DNA of 64,000 bases from a virus: positions 124,001 through 188,000 of the IMG/VR virus record IMGVR_UViG_3300033992_001502; one strand, 5' to 3'. Below, piece by piece: positions 7,949 through 19,100 of the stretch. The stretch's first letter is position 1. The number at the start of each line of letters is the position of its first letter. The position numbers and the translations under genes are program-made. The notes beneath the pieces are model-generated. The model did no database searches. It was not told the DNA's origin and was given only the letters and a program-made list of their open reading frames with translations.

Positions 7949-7954
7949 ATTATA
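7949..7954 (-). promoter_or_regulatory. candidate -10 box for the S1-domain gene
   Basis: The minus strand reads GTATAATTTATTA, with TATAAT at 7949-7954, in the 58-base gap upstream of the S1-domain ATG. It resembles the GTATAAT boxes before the gp32-like and groEL genes. No -35 element is evident, so this is a weak call. Confidence 0.3.
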
Positions 7955-7974
7955 CACAGAAACTGCCTAGAGTT

Positions 7975-10900
7975 TTAAATTGTATGAATTCCTGGATCAA
8001 CAAATATACTTGGTGCCCAGGTGGTTGGATACAGCCCTGGCATTTTACTTTGGAATATTAAGGTGCCGGTTGAAAGTAGGCTTGATCTCCAAGCTAACTC
8101 ATCCAGAAATATTGCAAATAATGGATTTTTATGAGTTAATCTTTCCCAAGGCGGAAGATCATCCTGGTTAAAAAATGGGCTTGATGCTACTCTAGCTAAC
8201 TGAACGCCGGGCTTACTTAGAAAAGAACACGATATGATTGCGCCCAAGTATGCTATCTCTTTTACGACTGGTTCAGTAGCAGTGATAACTGGAATATAGG
8301 CGGCTTTAATCAAATCCATTGCATCTAAATTAGTGAGTCTAACCTTTGTTGAATTAGGTATCTGTAATTGAAGCGCCATTATAATTAATTTAATTGGAAG
8401 AATGTATGGATTCGCTGATTCAATGATGTTAAACGATAGATCCTTTAAGGATTTAGTTAATCCAAGAATTGGCTCAACGATAGACTTAACCGGTTGCAAT
8501 ATTCCGTCGATTGCCGTATTAATTAAGCTTCTGATTAATTCAACCAAGTCAGTAGAGGTAAGTAATGAAAAATAACTGACTATGTCTAATGGAATCATTG
8601 GAATTTTAGGAAGCTTAAGTTTAAATCCATTAGGTAAAGTAATTGTGACGAATTTTGAAGCGGCGGTTGTAGTTACAGTAGCGGTTTGTGAATTTCCACA
8701 TGGTATTAATTGAAGTATCTCACCGACTGTCGTAGAAGCAGCCGATCCGGCTCCGGACGTTAATAAATTTCCAGCATCGGCTAGCATTCTTAAAATTAGT
8801 TCAAGAAGGTAAGCAATTGCTGATTTAAGAAGAGGCTTAATTAGTGCGTCTAATGGAATTGATACTTGAATCGGAAAGGGTAGTCCCAAAGGATTTGGTG
8901 CTTGTGGGACGTGTAATGCAGTTAATACTGGAATAAGCATTGCTTGTGAAATTGCAACTAAATCTGCTTTATTAGGTAAAACAATTGGTGGAAATGCTGA
9001 AAGTATAGAATCAAATAGGCTTGTTATGCTAGATATTCCAATATTAGATAGAGAATCTCCAAGTAAGGCTTTTAGTGATTCAACGGTTAATCCGCTTAGT
9101 ACTGCATCTAATAACGCATTAAATATTGCAATCGCGGCTAATATTTGAGGAGACGCTGGTAATTCAAGTGAAGTCTCTTCAGTTGAGCAGCATGGGGCAA
9201 ATGGATCAAATAATTTTAAACTCGGTGAGACTATTGATAGCGAAGTAAACGCCAGTGCCGACTTTAAGCGAGCCTTTCTAAGATCGGCTGCTTTTTTTAT
9301 TCTTGCTTTTTCTTCATCACTTAAATTTGGATCAATGTCATCTGCTGGGGACTTTACTCCTTGCAGATAATCCATTGCCTCTTTTGTGTACTCTTTTATC
9401 GCTTTTTTAAATTCAACAATATCTTCTTGCTTGTTTAGATTAAACGATTTTTTTGATTTTAATTTTGAGGTATCTACTTGAGCAGCCATTCTTTTAATCT
9501 TTGCAATAAAGTTAACTGAGTCGAGGTCAAGATTAAGTTCGCCTTTTGCGGCTTGTTCAACAATTGGCTGCATCGCACTAACTGCATTAGGTAGAGGTGG
9601 ATTTAATTTAGTCGGATCGTTAGGGAATGAAATTGTTCCTAATTTGATTTTATCAATGTACTTATTGAAATCTTCTAGCACTCCATCAATTTTAGACTGT
9701 AGTGTTATTGGATCAAGCGATCGAGCCTTCTTTTTAGTTTCGCGCTTCTTTGCTAAGTTTTCTTCAGACTCAGCGCCTTTAACTTGAGAGTCTCTCTCGT
9801 TTCTAGTCTTTTCCTTTAACTTAGTTATCGCGGTAATTTGAATTTCCCCAAGTCTATCGAATTGCTTGTTAATTGATCTCTTAAATTCGTTTACTTGTTT
9901 TGTAAAATCATTGGACGCTTCCATATCGAGGGCGTCCGCTAATTTCTCAGAAAGCCCAGTATATTTAGCAAGATAAGTCACAGGATCAATTTGTCCTAAC
10001 ACTGCTCCTGCTCCATTCTTTATGTCAATGCCCTTTCCTAATGCAACAGCCGCGGCGACGGTTGCAACTCTAATTGCCTTTGATGCTTTTGCTGAAATTG
10101 TAATTGGTATACTTAGAGAGCCTTTAGTAAGCTGTCCTTTAAATGGGTCAGTTGGATTTATACCTAATGGGTTCTGAGAAGCTGGGCTGTTGTCTACCTC
10201 AAATCCAACTTTAGATCCACCTGGGATTAGTAGGAATGGAATATTTGGAGCAACTAGCATGTATTTTCTACCATCCGGTGCTATGTATAACACGTAAACT
10301 GATGGTAATGGGATTCCAACAATTACGACTGGCATTGTTATAAATGTAACAATTGTGCCAAGCGGAGTAGATAAAGAAAATAACGGAGTCCACTTTTGAG
10401 GTATAGGAATCATTACTATACCAAGTGGAGTTGGAATAATATTGTTAATTGGATAATATCTAAATAATGGAGAGCTTAGATCAGGAATAGGTAATAAACT
10501 TACTTTGTTTAACGCTTTTGCAAACTCTTTCCAATAACATGGGTTATTCATGTCAGGTAATTTAGAATCATTTCCATTTAATGTTCTAATAAAGAGAGGA
10601 TCTTTTCCTAATTTCGCGAGAGTTTCAGCTTCACAATCTTTGGCAACGGCTTTTGACTTAGCTGCTTCGCTAAAACATTTTATCTTGGAAATTTTAACTT
10701 CAAGAACCTTGGGGTCCATTGAATTTTCTTTTATTAGTAGATCTAAGTTAGCGATATCTTTTTGACAAGCCTGTATTTTTAGAGCAGCTTCATCGTATGC
10801 TTTTTGATAGTACGCTAACCTTTGAGAAATCACGGTGTCTAGCGTAGAATACTTGAATACTCCTTGTGTATAAACAGTTGAAGCTCCTGCCCTATATGAA

Positions 10901-12333
10901 GTCGGTCTAGCTAATTTAATTGATGCGTCAGTAGTCCTTCTAAAAAAGTCAGCAACTTCTCTTTTTGCAATAGTAGATAGGGAGGTTAAAGTTGGTGCTA
11001 TTTCCGCTGGAAACACCTGCTCCTTTTCTTTCTTAATTCTATCAGGTAAACTTTTATTAGCAGTATCATAGAAGGTAGAGTAGGCTTCTTGACTACTTAT
11101 ATAAAACGTGATGTCTCCTTCTTTTAAAGAAACTGGCGCGTTTTCAACGTCTTTTATTAACGGATCAATTTTAGTTGGATCAACAGTTAATCCTCTTTCC
11201 TCTGGTGTATATAGATTTGAAATCGGATTGGCTAATTTTTTATAAAGCCCTCTATATCCGCTAGCAGTTAAGTTGTATAAAGCACCAGAGATAAAATCAT
11301 AGTCTCTATTCTGTTTGTATTGCTCAAATGGAATTGACTGACAACTAGTAGCAACTGAATTAGAGAATGGAGAATTTTTTAGGTATGGGCTATTGCGTAT
11401 AACTAATGTTTTTTCAACTTGAGAAGTTTCTCCATTTTCCAATAATTTAGGGACCGTTAATTTAGTAAAATCTAAATCGATTAATCTCATTGAAAACACA
11501 GCCGTTCTAGCTGGAGCAATAAGTCCTCCAGTTAGAGAAGATTCAGTATCTGAAAAAATAGGTATTAATTGACCGCTTATTTTTGAAGTTAGCGAATTTA
11601 AAGTGGACTCAACTGTTGAACTATCGCTTAAGGCTGGATAGTTTTGAATACTTTGAGATAGTGCATTTGCTGCTCCTTGCTTAGAAAGAAGTTGACGCTC
11701 TTCTGCTAAGATTCTATTTTTTCTAGCTGTATAATACTTGAGGTATATTGGAGTATTGACAATATAGTTAAAATAGGTTTGGGTAATAAGATTAGATAAG
11801 ACAGTTGAATTATACGTAGTGATAGTTTTAAATTGAGAATCAGTTAGTGAAACTACTAACTTGATTCCATAATTTACATAGTCAAACGACTGAAACGTTG
11901 AATTATAGTCCTCAATTATTTTATCTTCAATTGCTTTAGTTCTATCATACTCGTCCGTCCAATACAGATACTGGGAGGTGAGAGGTTCAACTGTACTTAT
12001 GGTGGAAGTAAAGAATTCAACCCTAGCCTTATAATAATTAGAAATGACTTTGTAATGATCTAGTGCTTCTTCTACTTTACCTTTAATTGTTCCAAGTTCA
12101 ACAACTACATCTTGTTTCGAAAGCTGTTCGGTTAGGATCTTTTTAACCTGGATTAATCCATCGTTAACGCATGAGCTCTCTGATGGAACTGTAACTTTTA
12201 CCTCTTTAGTAGGTTGAGCTATTGGTTCAGGAATACAGGCTTTTACTTTAGCTAAATCATCTTCCGTAAACGCTGGGGATGCTAGCTTTCCGCATTTAAT
12301 ATCTGTTAATATTTCCTTAAATGTTTTATCCAC
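7975..12333 (-). CDS. large unidentified protein, 1452 aa, possibly a virion protein
   Basis: I do not recognise this protein. It starts at a GTG (12331-12333; no nearby in-frame ATG). The N-terminal 600 residues are Thr/Ser/Tyr-rich with several charged helical stretches. Residues about 630-705 form an unusual Pro/Ile/Val-rich hydrophobic segment (motifs TPLGIVMIPIP, MPVVIVGIPLP, IPFLLIPGG). Residues about 800-875 are a Lys/Glu-rich probable coiled coil. The C-terminal third is again rich in hydrophobic Pro-containing helices and ends in a PPWERL..NPLFAIFLDELAWRS segment. Size and composition suggest a structural or injected virion protein, although it sits among leftward metabolic genes. 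A degenerate late-type sequence (GATAAAATAAAG, 12345-12356) lies 11 bases before the start. Assignment to the virion is inference. Confidence 0.75.
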   Translation of the reverse strand: MDKTFKEILTDIKCGKLASPAFTEDDLAKVKACIPEPIAQPTKEVKVTVPSESSCVNDGLIQVKKILTEQLSKQDVVVELGTIKGKVEEALDHYKVISNYYKARVEFFTSTISTVEPLTSQYLYWTDEYDRTKAIEDKIIEDYNSTFQSFDYVNYGIKLVVSLTDSQFKTITTYNSTVLSNLITQTYFNYIVNTPIYLKYYTARKNRILAEERQLLSKQGAANALSQSIQNYPALSDSSTVESTLNSLTSKISGQLIPIFSDTESSLTGGLIAPARTAVFSMRLIDLDFTKLTVPKLLENGETSQVEKTLVIRNSPYLKNSPFSNSVATSCQSIPFEQYKQNRDYDFISGALYNLTASGYRGLYKKLANPISNLYTPEERGLTVDPTKIDPLIKDVENAPVSLKEGDITFYISSQEAYSTFYDTANKSLPDRIKKEKEQVFPAEIAPTLTSLSTIAKREVADFFRRTTDASIKLARPTSYRAGASTVYTQGVFKYSTLDTVISQRLAYYQKAYDEAALKIQACQKDIANLDLLIKENSMDPKVLEVKISKIKCFSEAAKSKAVAKDCEAETLAKLGKDPLFIRTLNGNDSKLPDMNNPCYWKEFAKALNKVSLLPIPDLSSPLFRYYPINNIIPTPLGIVMIPIPQKWTPLFSLSTPLGTIVTFITMPVVIVGIPLPSVYVLYIAPDGRKYMLVAPNIPFLLIPGGSKVGFEVDNSPASQNPLGINPTDPFKGQLTKGSLSIPITISAKASKAIRVATVAAAVALGKGIDIKNGAGAVLGQIDPVTYLAKYTGLSEKLADALDMEASNDFTKQVNEFKRSINKQFDRLGEIQITAITKLKEKTRNERDSQVKGAESEENLAKKRETKKKARSLDPITLQSKIDGVLEDFNKYIDKIKLGTISFPNDPTKLNPPLPNAVSAMQPIVEQAAKGELNLDLDSVNFIAKIKRMAAQVDTSKLKSKKSFNLNKQEDIVEFKKAIKEYTKEAMDYLQGVKSPADDIDPNLSDEEKARIKKAADLRKARLKSALAFTSLSIVSPSLKLFDPFAPCCSTEETSLELPASPQILAAIAIFNALLDAVLSGLTVESLKALLGDSLSNIGISSITSLFDSILSAFPPIVLPNKADLVAISQAMLIPVLTALHVPQAPNPLGLPFPIQVSIPLDALIKPLLKSAIAYLLELILRMLADAGNLLTSGAGSAASTTVGEILQLIPCGNSQTATVTTTAASKFVTITLPNGFKLKLPKIPMIPLDIVSYFSLLTSTDLVELIRSLINTAIDGILQPVKSIVEPILGLTKSLKDLSFNIIESANPYILPIKLIIMALQLQIPNSTKVRLTNLDAMDLIKAAYIPVITATEPVVKEIAYLGAIISCSFLSKPGVQLARVASSPFFNQDDLPPWERLTHKNPLFAIFLDELAWRSSLLSTGTLIFQSKMPGLYPTTWAPSIFVDPGIHTI

Positions 12334-12432
12334 TTAGGGTTTTGCTTTATTTTATCTATCGCCCTTCTAAAACAGAGCAGCGCCTGCGAGTATTACTCAA
12401 CAAGCGCCGTTCTTCGATGGCTAATCTTAAAT

Positions 12433-14016
<1,584 letters not shown>

Positions 14017-14032
14017 TTATTGTGTGGTTATT

Positions 14033-14776
14033 TTACTTTATTATTATACCAGATTTTTCAATTTGGTTTAGGTTAGAAAGCTTTAAAGCTATCTGAATTA
14101 ACGTAATTACGTCTTTTTGGCAGTATTCTTTAATTCTTTCGATATTACCGGCCCAGTAATTCTCATGAACTTGATCACCTTTGATATCGTCTTTCGGTGA
14201 ATCGACTCCTAGAATAGTGGCTAATAAGTCGAGTGAAGTGAATCCTTCTTGCCATGCACCAAATGACCAAAGCTCAGAAGTATCAATAATTGAAGTTTCC
14301 CAAGGTTTTTTATCCCATACTTGAAGAGGTATTGGTGTTTCTACTCCTAGTATAAATGCTCTTTTGCAAAGATATGGAACATCGAATCTTTTAACGTTAT
14401 GGCCAGTTAATTTAGCACCAGTTTTCCCAAGACCACCAATTACCTTAAAGGCTTGACGTAAAATGTCTTCTTCATCTTCTCCAGAGTAGGAAACTATTTG
14501 AGCTACGGGTTCGCCGTCCACCCATTTAATTTTACCGAAGGAAATACAGACAACTCTACCGAATTCAGCGTGAAGAGCTGATTTCATTTGATAAAGCTCA
14601 TCGTCTGATTTATCTTTATTGTCTGGATACTTTGCACCCAATTGATTTCTAAGGATTTCCGAACGATTTGCCCAAAGTTCTTGCATTTTCTCTGAAAGAT
14701 CTCCAGAATGGCTAACTGTTCCAGCTGTTTCTATATCGAAGAACAGCATTTTTTCTAATTGATGTGGATCAAACAT
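14033..14776 (-). CDS. DnaQ/PolB-type 3'-5' exonuclease
   Basis: The 247-aa protein has the three exonuclease motifs of the DEDDy ribonuclease-H-like superfamily: ExoI FFDIET (Asp14, Glu16), ExoII GHNVKRFDVPYL (Asp132) and ExoIII EYCQKDVITL (Tyr218, Asp222). The layout and the GHN..FD context resemble the stand-alone exonucleases related to the proofreading domain of family B polymerases. It probably degrades or proofreads DNA during phage replication or recombination; T4 DexA has a comparable activity. It is the first gene of the leftward half, starting at the divergent spacer, with a GTATATT box 24 bases upstream. Its stop lies 16 bases before the groEL start, so groEL may also be read from its transcript. 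Confidence 0.85.
   Translation of the reverse strand: MFDPHQLEKMLFFDIETAGTVSHSGDLSEKMQELWANRSEILRNQLGAKYPDNKDKSDDELYQMKSALHAEFGRVVCISFGKIKWVDGEPVAQIVSYSGEDEEDILRQAFKVIGGLGKTGAKLTGHNVKRFDVPYLCKRAFILGVETPIPLQVWDKKPWETSIIDTSELWSFGAWQEGFTSLDLLATILGVDSPKDDIKGDQVHENYWAGNIERIKEYCQKDVITLIQIALKLSNLNQIEKSGIIIK
14043..14048 (-). promoter_or_regulatory. candidate -10 box for groEL
   Basis: The minus strand reads GGTATAATAATAAAG, with TATAAT at 14043-14048, 26 bases before the groEL GTG. It overlaps the last codons of the exonuclease gene, so it would be an internal promoter allowing separate control of groEL. No -35 element is clear. Confidence 0.35.
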
Positions 14777-15015
14777 ATTTTAATTTTATGAATTAGTTGA
14801 AATATACTAAAAATCAGGACTAAGTAGCTAAGTGCTTAGGATTAAGGTAGTAAGTTTACTTAATTCTTTATATTAATAATATAAGTAGACTAAGTTCCTA
14901 AGACTCTAAGCTCTATACCCTCCCAACACCCTTATTCTACAGTACATTTTACAAAGGTTTCAAAAAACTTAATCTTTTTATTCAGTAGAATACTTCAAAT
15001 CACTTAGAATGACTC
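14777..15015. promoter_or_regulatory. divergent intergenic region with CTAAG repeats and a palindrome
   Basis: This 239-base AT-rich spacer separates the leftward metabolic genes from the rightward late block. It holds a near-direct repeat, TAAGTAGCTAAGTGCTTAGG (14821-14840) and TAAGTAGACTAAGTTCCTAAG-like sequence (14882-14902), and further CTAAG or CTTAG copies near 14904-14908 and 15002. Between the two copies is a perfect palindrome, TTATATTA-A-TAATATAA (14868-14884). A GTATATT -10 candidate for the exonuclease is at 14801-14807. I see no ATAAATAA box, so the rightward start here is probably early or middle. A regulator-binding site or replication origin is possible. Confidence 0.5.
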
Positions 15016-15681
15016 TTGGTAGTAATAGGAATAGATTTCTCAATACAGTTTCCAGCTGTTTGTATTTGCAAAGACTTTAAAAGTTTTCGCTGGATCGCGT
15101 GTGTCAATTCCAATACGACTAAAGCCCACCGGAAGTTACTAGAGGACACTCAATTAGAATTTCCTGAGCTAGAGTTTATTTTTCTCCCCCCTAAGAACTT
15201 TAAATATGATACCTATTCTGGAGTAGAAAGGGCTAAATTAGCTAATTATTCGCTACTAGTCGATACATTAATCGATAGAGTGGAAGAAGTTATTAAAGAT
15301 GAGCCTAACCGAATCATTTCAATTGAAGGTATAGCATACGGTGCTCAAGGCAATGCACTAATTGATATTGCTCAATCTACTGGCATGTTAAGAAAGAAAG
15401 TACTTGACAATTTATTAAATAATAATCAAGAGAGTCTATTCATATTTTCTCCTGGGGAACTAAAAAATGCAATTGGAGCAAAAGGAAATGCCGGTAAGTT
15501 TGACGTGTACGAACAATTTAAGGAAACTCCTATGCTGGCCGAAGGCAGTAGTCTTCATCAAGTACTACTTAAATACGAAGATCAAATTGTTAAAAAAGAG
15601 GTAATTGGATCCCCGTATATGGATATGATTGACTCGTACTTAGCAGTTCTTAAAATATACACGTCACTAAAAGAATCATAA
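15016..15681 (+). CDS. RuvC-like Holliday junction resolvase family nuclease
   Basis: The 221-aa protein has a RuvC/RNase H-fold pattern. The first strand is VVIGIDFS with Asp7. The second acidic residue, Glu104, sits in RIISIEGIAYGAQGNALIDIAQSTGMLR, the typical RuvC-like helix. The C-terminal acidic site is PYMDMIDSYLAVL (Asp203/Asp206). It probably cuts branched DNA before packaging, the role filled by the unrelated gp49 in T4. The start is TTG: an in-frame TGA lies six bases upstream and the nearby ATG at 15009 is in another frame. It is the first rightward gene after the divergent spacer and ends four bases before the gp55-like sigma gene, forming a two-gene unit. Confidence 0.8.
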   Translation: MVVIGIDFSIQFPAVCICKDFKSFRWIACVNSNTTKAHRKLLEDTQLEFPELEFIFLPPKNFKYDTYSGVERAKLANYSLLVDTLIDRVEEVIKDEPNRIISIEGIAYGAQGNALIDIAQSTGMLRKKVLDNLLNNNQESLFIFSPGELKNAIGAKGNAGKFDVYEQFKETPMLAEGSSLHQVLLKYEDQIVKKEVIGSPYMDMIDSYLAVLKIYTSLKES

Positions 15682-15685
15682 CCAA

Positions 15686-16105
15686 ATGTCAAAAGCTAGA
15701 GAAAGTAAGTACTACATCAACAACCGGGATTTTACAAATGAAATAATTAGGTGTAAACACGGTCTACTAAACGAAGAGACTGGATACCAGCACACAGCTG
15801 GTGAATTATCCCCAATTGCAATTAACTATTTTATAATCCTGGCAAATAGAGCGATCCTAAAACTTAGGTTCAGTAATCCACTTGATAAAGAAGACTGTAT
15901 TCAGTCAGCTCTATTGGACCTGTTGCGATATTGGAGAAACTTTAATGAGGAAAAATCAAATAATGCATTTGCATACTTTACTCAGATCTCTAAAAACGGG
16001 TATGCTAAAGAGTACAAGAAAATCTATAAGCACATAGGCAAGGGTGAAAAAGTAGAATTTGTTTCGTTAAGCCACTCAGGCGAGAGCGAGATCTTTACTA
16101 TTTAA
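15686..16105 (+). CDS. 55: gp55-like late-transcription sigma factor
   Basis: The 139-aa protein resembles T4 gp55, the sigma-like factor that directs host RNA polymerase to late promoters. The N-terminus KYYINNRDFTNEIIRCK parallels T4 KYNYVNNKELLQAIIDWK. The core (an NxxxLKLRFSN helix, then DCIQSALLDLLRYWRNFNEEKSNNAFAYFTQ) parallels the T4 region ending NFDETKYKNPHAYITQ. The following KNGYAKEYKKIYKH matches the basic helix thought to read the -10 box. It is shorter than T4 gp55 (185 aa), lacking much of the C-terminal part. Its context fits: ATAAATAA boxes resembling T4 late promoters occur throughout the window, the first only 16 bases after this stop. I am fairly confident of the family. 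Confidence 0.78.
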   Translation: MSKARESKYYINNRDFTNEIIRCKHGLLNEETGYQHTAGELSPIAINYFIILANRAILKLRFSNPLDKEDCIQSALLDLLRYWRNFNEEKSNNAFAYFTQISKNGYAKEYKKIYKHIGKGEKVEFVSLSHSGESEIFTI

Positions 16106-16120
16106 TTCCAGTTGTCTGGC

Positions 16121-16131
16121 TTAATAAATAA
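16121..16131 (+). promoter_or_regulatory. late promoter (TTAATAAATAA)
   Basis: TTAATAAATAAAGG lies 23 bases before the ATG of the first structural gene at 16155 and directly after the late sigma gene. The same TTAATAAATAA string recurs at 19442 and 39850, each in a short gap before a structural gene, so it is very unlikely to be chance. Confidence 0.75.
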
Positions 16132-16154
16132 AGGTAAAGAGCTAGCATTAGCGT

Positions 16155-19100
16155 ATGAATATTAATAATCTCTTATTTTTTGATAAAAATGGTGAATCGT
16201 ACAACTTTTCACAGAACTCGGATGGAGTATGGGAAGGTGCTGACTATTTTCTTCCTATTTCAACTGCTCTATACGATGTATCTAACCTTTTTATTCTAGA
16301 AAGTACAAATAGCGGTTACCGGTTCCCAGTTATGGAGCCAGGTTCAAAGATTATTGCAAAATGGATAACTTCTGAAAATTCCGATAATTTTTTCCTATTT
16401 ACCGTAGCTAAAGAGGACTCACATACTGATTCTACCACGTATATCACAAGACAAACTGGTATTACTATTGACTATGAGGATCTTTTGCCATCAGGTACCA
16501 CAAATCTTGACTTAACTTACCCTCTTCAATTAAATGTGAGTTTTTCTCCAGCTGAAGAGGTATCATACAATCGAACTCTTGAACTTTATTACGAAACTTC
16601 ATCAACTACCACAAAAATCGCATCCATTTATTTTTATGGAGAAGGCGAGGACGAAGACGAGCGTTTCCGAATTTGGTTAACTAACTTTGGTATTAAATTT
16701 AACAGAGAGGATGCCCTTCTACTTAAAGATTATGACTTAAAAGAAGGTCTTCCTGACTGGAAGCAAATTAACCAAGCCCGAAAAGAGATTCTAGTAAATA
16801 GAGATCAAATTTACCCGTATGTTGGAACTTACAAAGGATTAATTAACTTAATTGACATTTTGGGCTATCGTGACGTACTGCGAGTAAAGGAGTATTGGAA
16901 AGATGCTGATACAAACTCACCGTATTACAATAAGTTTGCAATGGTTGATGTTACTGACCTAATGACAGCTGGTTCAATTGACTCAATTAACCTAGTTGAC
17001 CTAAATGGCCAAATTAAAAAAGGCGGCAAGTTTAAAAAGACTGAATTCCTAGCTTTAGCTTACGAATTTTCCGTAGCTAGTGATAATTATGATGATGATG
17101 GTGTTCCAGAAGTTGAATTTACCACAGATTTTGAAGTAGATGAAATTTTCTATAAATTAAATCGCCTTTCAACTAAATTAAAAACAGAAATACTTCCAGT
17201 AAATGTTGTAATTAAGGACATTATTGGAGAATTCATATATTTTGACAAATTTAATCTTCGTAATTGGTCAGATGTTACCTACATCAACTCATTAGAAATA
17301 AACGACGACTATAATTTAGTAATAAATCAGCCGGTTACAACTTCTCAGTTATTACAGATTAGAGATATTAAAACCCTGTATCATAAAACAAACTCAACCT
17401 CTGAATTTCCAGAAATAAGTTTTAATACATCAAACATAAACCCATACGAGTTTAACCAACAGTATCCAGTAACAAGTATTCCATCTCTATTAACTGGAAT
17501 TCAGGATTATTATCTAAACTTACGGAATTATGAGTTTGCGTATCACGGCCAAAGTAATCCAATGCAAAGCGTTGATGATATCGATGGAAAAGTAGGTTGC
17601 CCAGTTTCATTAGAGGCGTATATTCCCGATTTTACATTGGGAGGACTAGACGGATCTAAGTTTATTGACTTTGCAAACTCGCATTTCACAATCGGAAATA
17701 TCAGATACCGTAACGGATATGAAATTGAATGGACCATTACTGGACCGCAAGGTTATAATTTTTCATGGAGAGGACTATTAGCTGATTTAGTTAAGCTTCC
17801 TCATATTTTGCCTCACATTGGGACCTACGTAATAACTTCAAATGTATATGATTTACAAGGAGGACAAAACGTAAGCCACCTAACGGTTACTGTATTGACT
17901 GAGGAGCCGGTTATTGAAGTTTTTGCTAAGATTCAAGATAAAAATTCATATAGATTTAGAGATCTTCATAATGTAACGATAGGACAAATTCAAAACAATC
18001 CAATCTACTTACAATTCGCAAATATTGTTCAGACTGGAGAAACTTCGTCTACTTTAAGTTCTCACTATTTAGACTGGTTCACATATTCAAATAATTTTGG
18101 AGTAGGTAATCCACAAAATGAAGTTCAAATATTTACAGATGGAATAGGTTTCGAAGATATTTCAACATCTACTAACTTACTTAAATCACAGTGGGGTACT
18201 GGATCACATGCATTTGGCCAACCATCATTAGGCGATTACGAAAATGCAATGATTAAGGACTTAAAAATGAATCGAATGATTGATTTATCGTATGTTCCAG
18301 ATAGACTTAATGGATTCATATTGGATTTACCTACTATGGGAGTTTTGGAATTTATTAATTTTGCGGATTGGGACGTTCATAATAGCTATGTAGTATCTTC
18401 TTATTCAACAAGTGAAGATTTAACTAACCAGTTAAATGCGTCAACTAATCCACATGTTAGCGAATATCGGTATGTTTTAGTTAACGGAAAAATTCACGCT
18501 CATGCAAAAAGACAGGATGTAACTCTACACCGAATCATTAGAGTAACTGATGACTCTGGAGAATATTACCGAATTTATACTTTCTGTTATCCATTTGGAG
18601 TTTATTCAAACGGGCTAATCGATTCAATTAATACTCAATTAGCAACAGTTTCACGTGAATTAGACGAAGACCTTTTATTCTTAGATTCTCCGTTTGACGA
18701 TTGTTTAAAAAGAACTGGCGAAACTGTTACTTCAAATACAACAGCGACTATCCCAACGAGTTTTCCAACTAACATTACTTTAACTCTGGCTAGGGCGTTT
18801 ACCTTTACGAATGGAGTTACAATCAAAGCTTCAAGTATATCTAATCCGAGTAGATGGATAACTGGAACAGTTATCCAAAATAGTCCAAACTCAATAGTAA
18901 TCACAACCAGTTCAAGTTCAGGTTCAGCTGTATCAGTTAGCGATTGGAAGTTTGAATACGTTAAACCAGTTGACGCAAATGCATCAGATATTAATTATTG
19001 GATAAACAAGAAATTTGTAGAATTTACAAATAATCAAGTACCAGAAGTTGAAATGAGAGGGTACCTACCGTCAAACTATGACGAGAACAGCTTTAACTTC

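Noticed and set aside
12334-12432. Possible terminator after groEL (short palindrome GAGTATTACTC and GCGCC repeats)
   Set aside because: The stem is only 5 bp around a single base and is not followed by a T tract on the minus strand, so I could not support a terminator.
15009-15011. ATG as start of the RuvC-like gene
   Set aside because: It is out of frame with the RuvC-like reading frame, which has an in-frame TGA at 15010-15012; TTG at 15016 is the only reasonable start.
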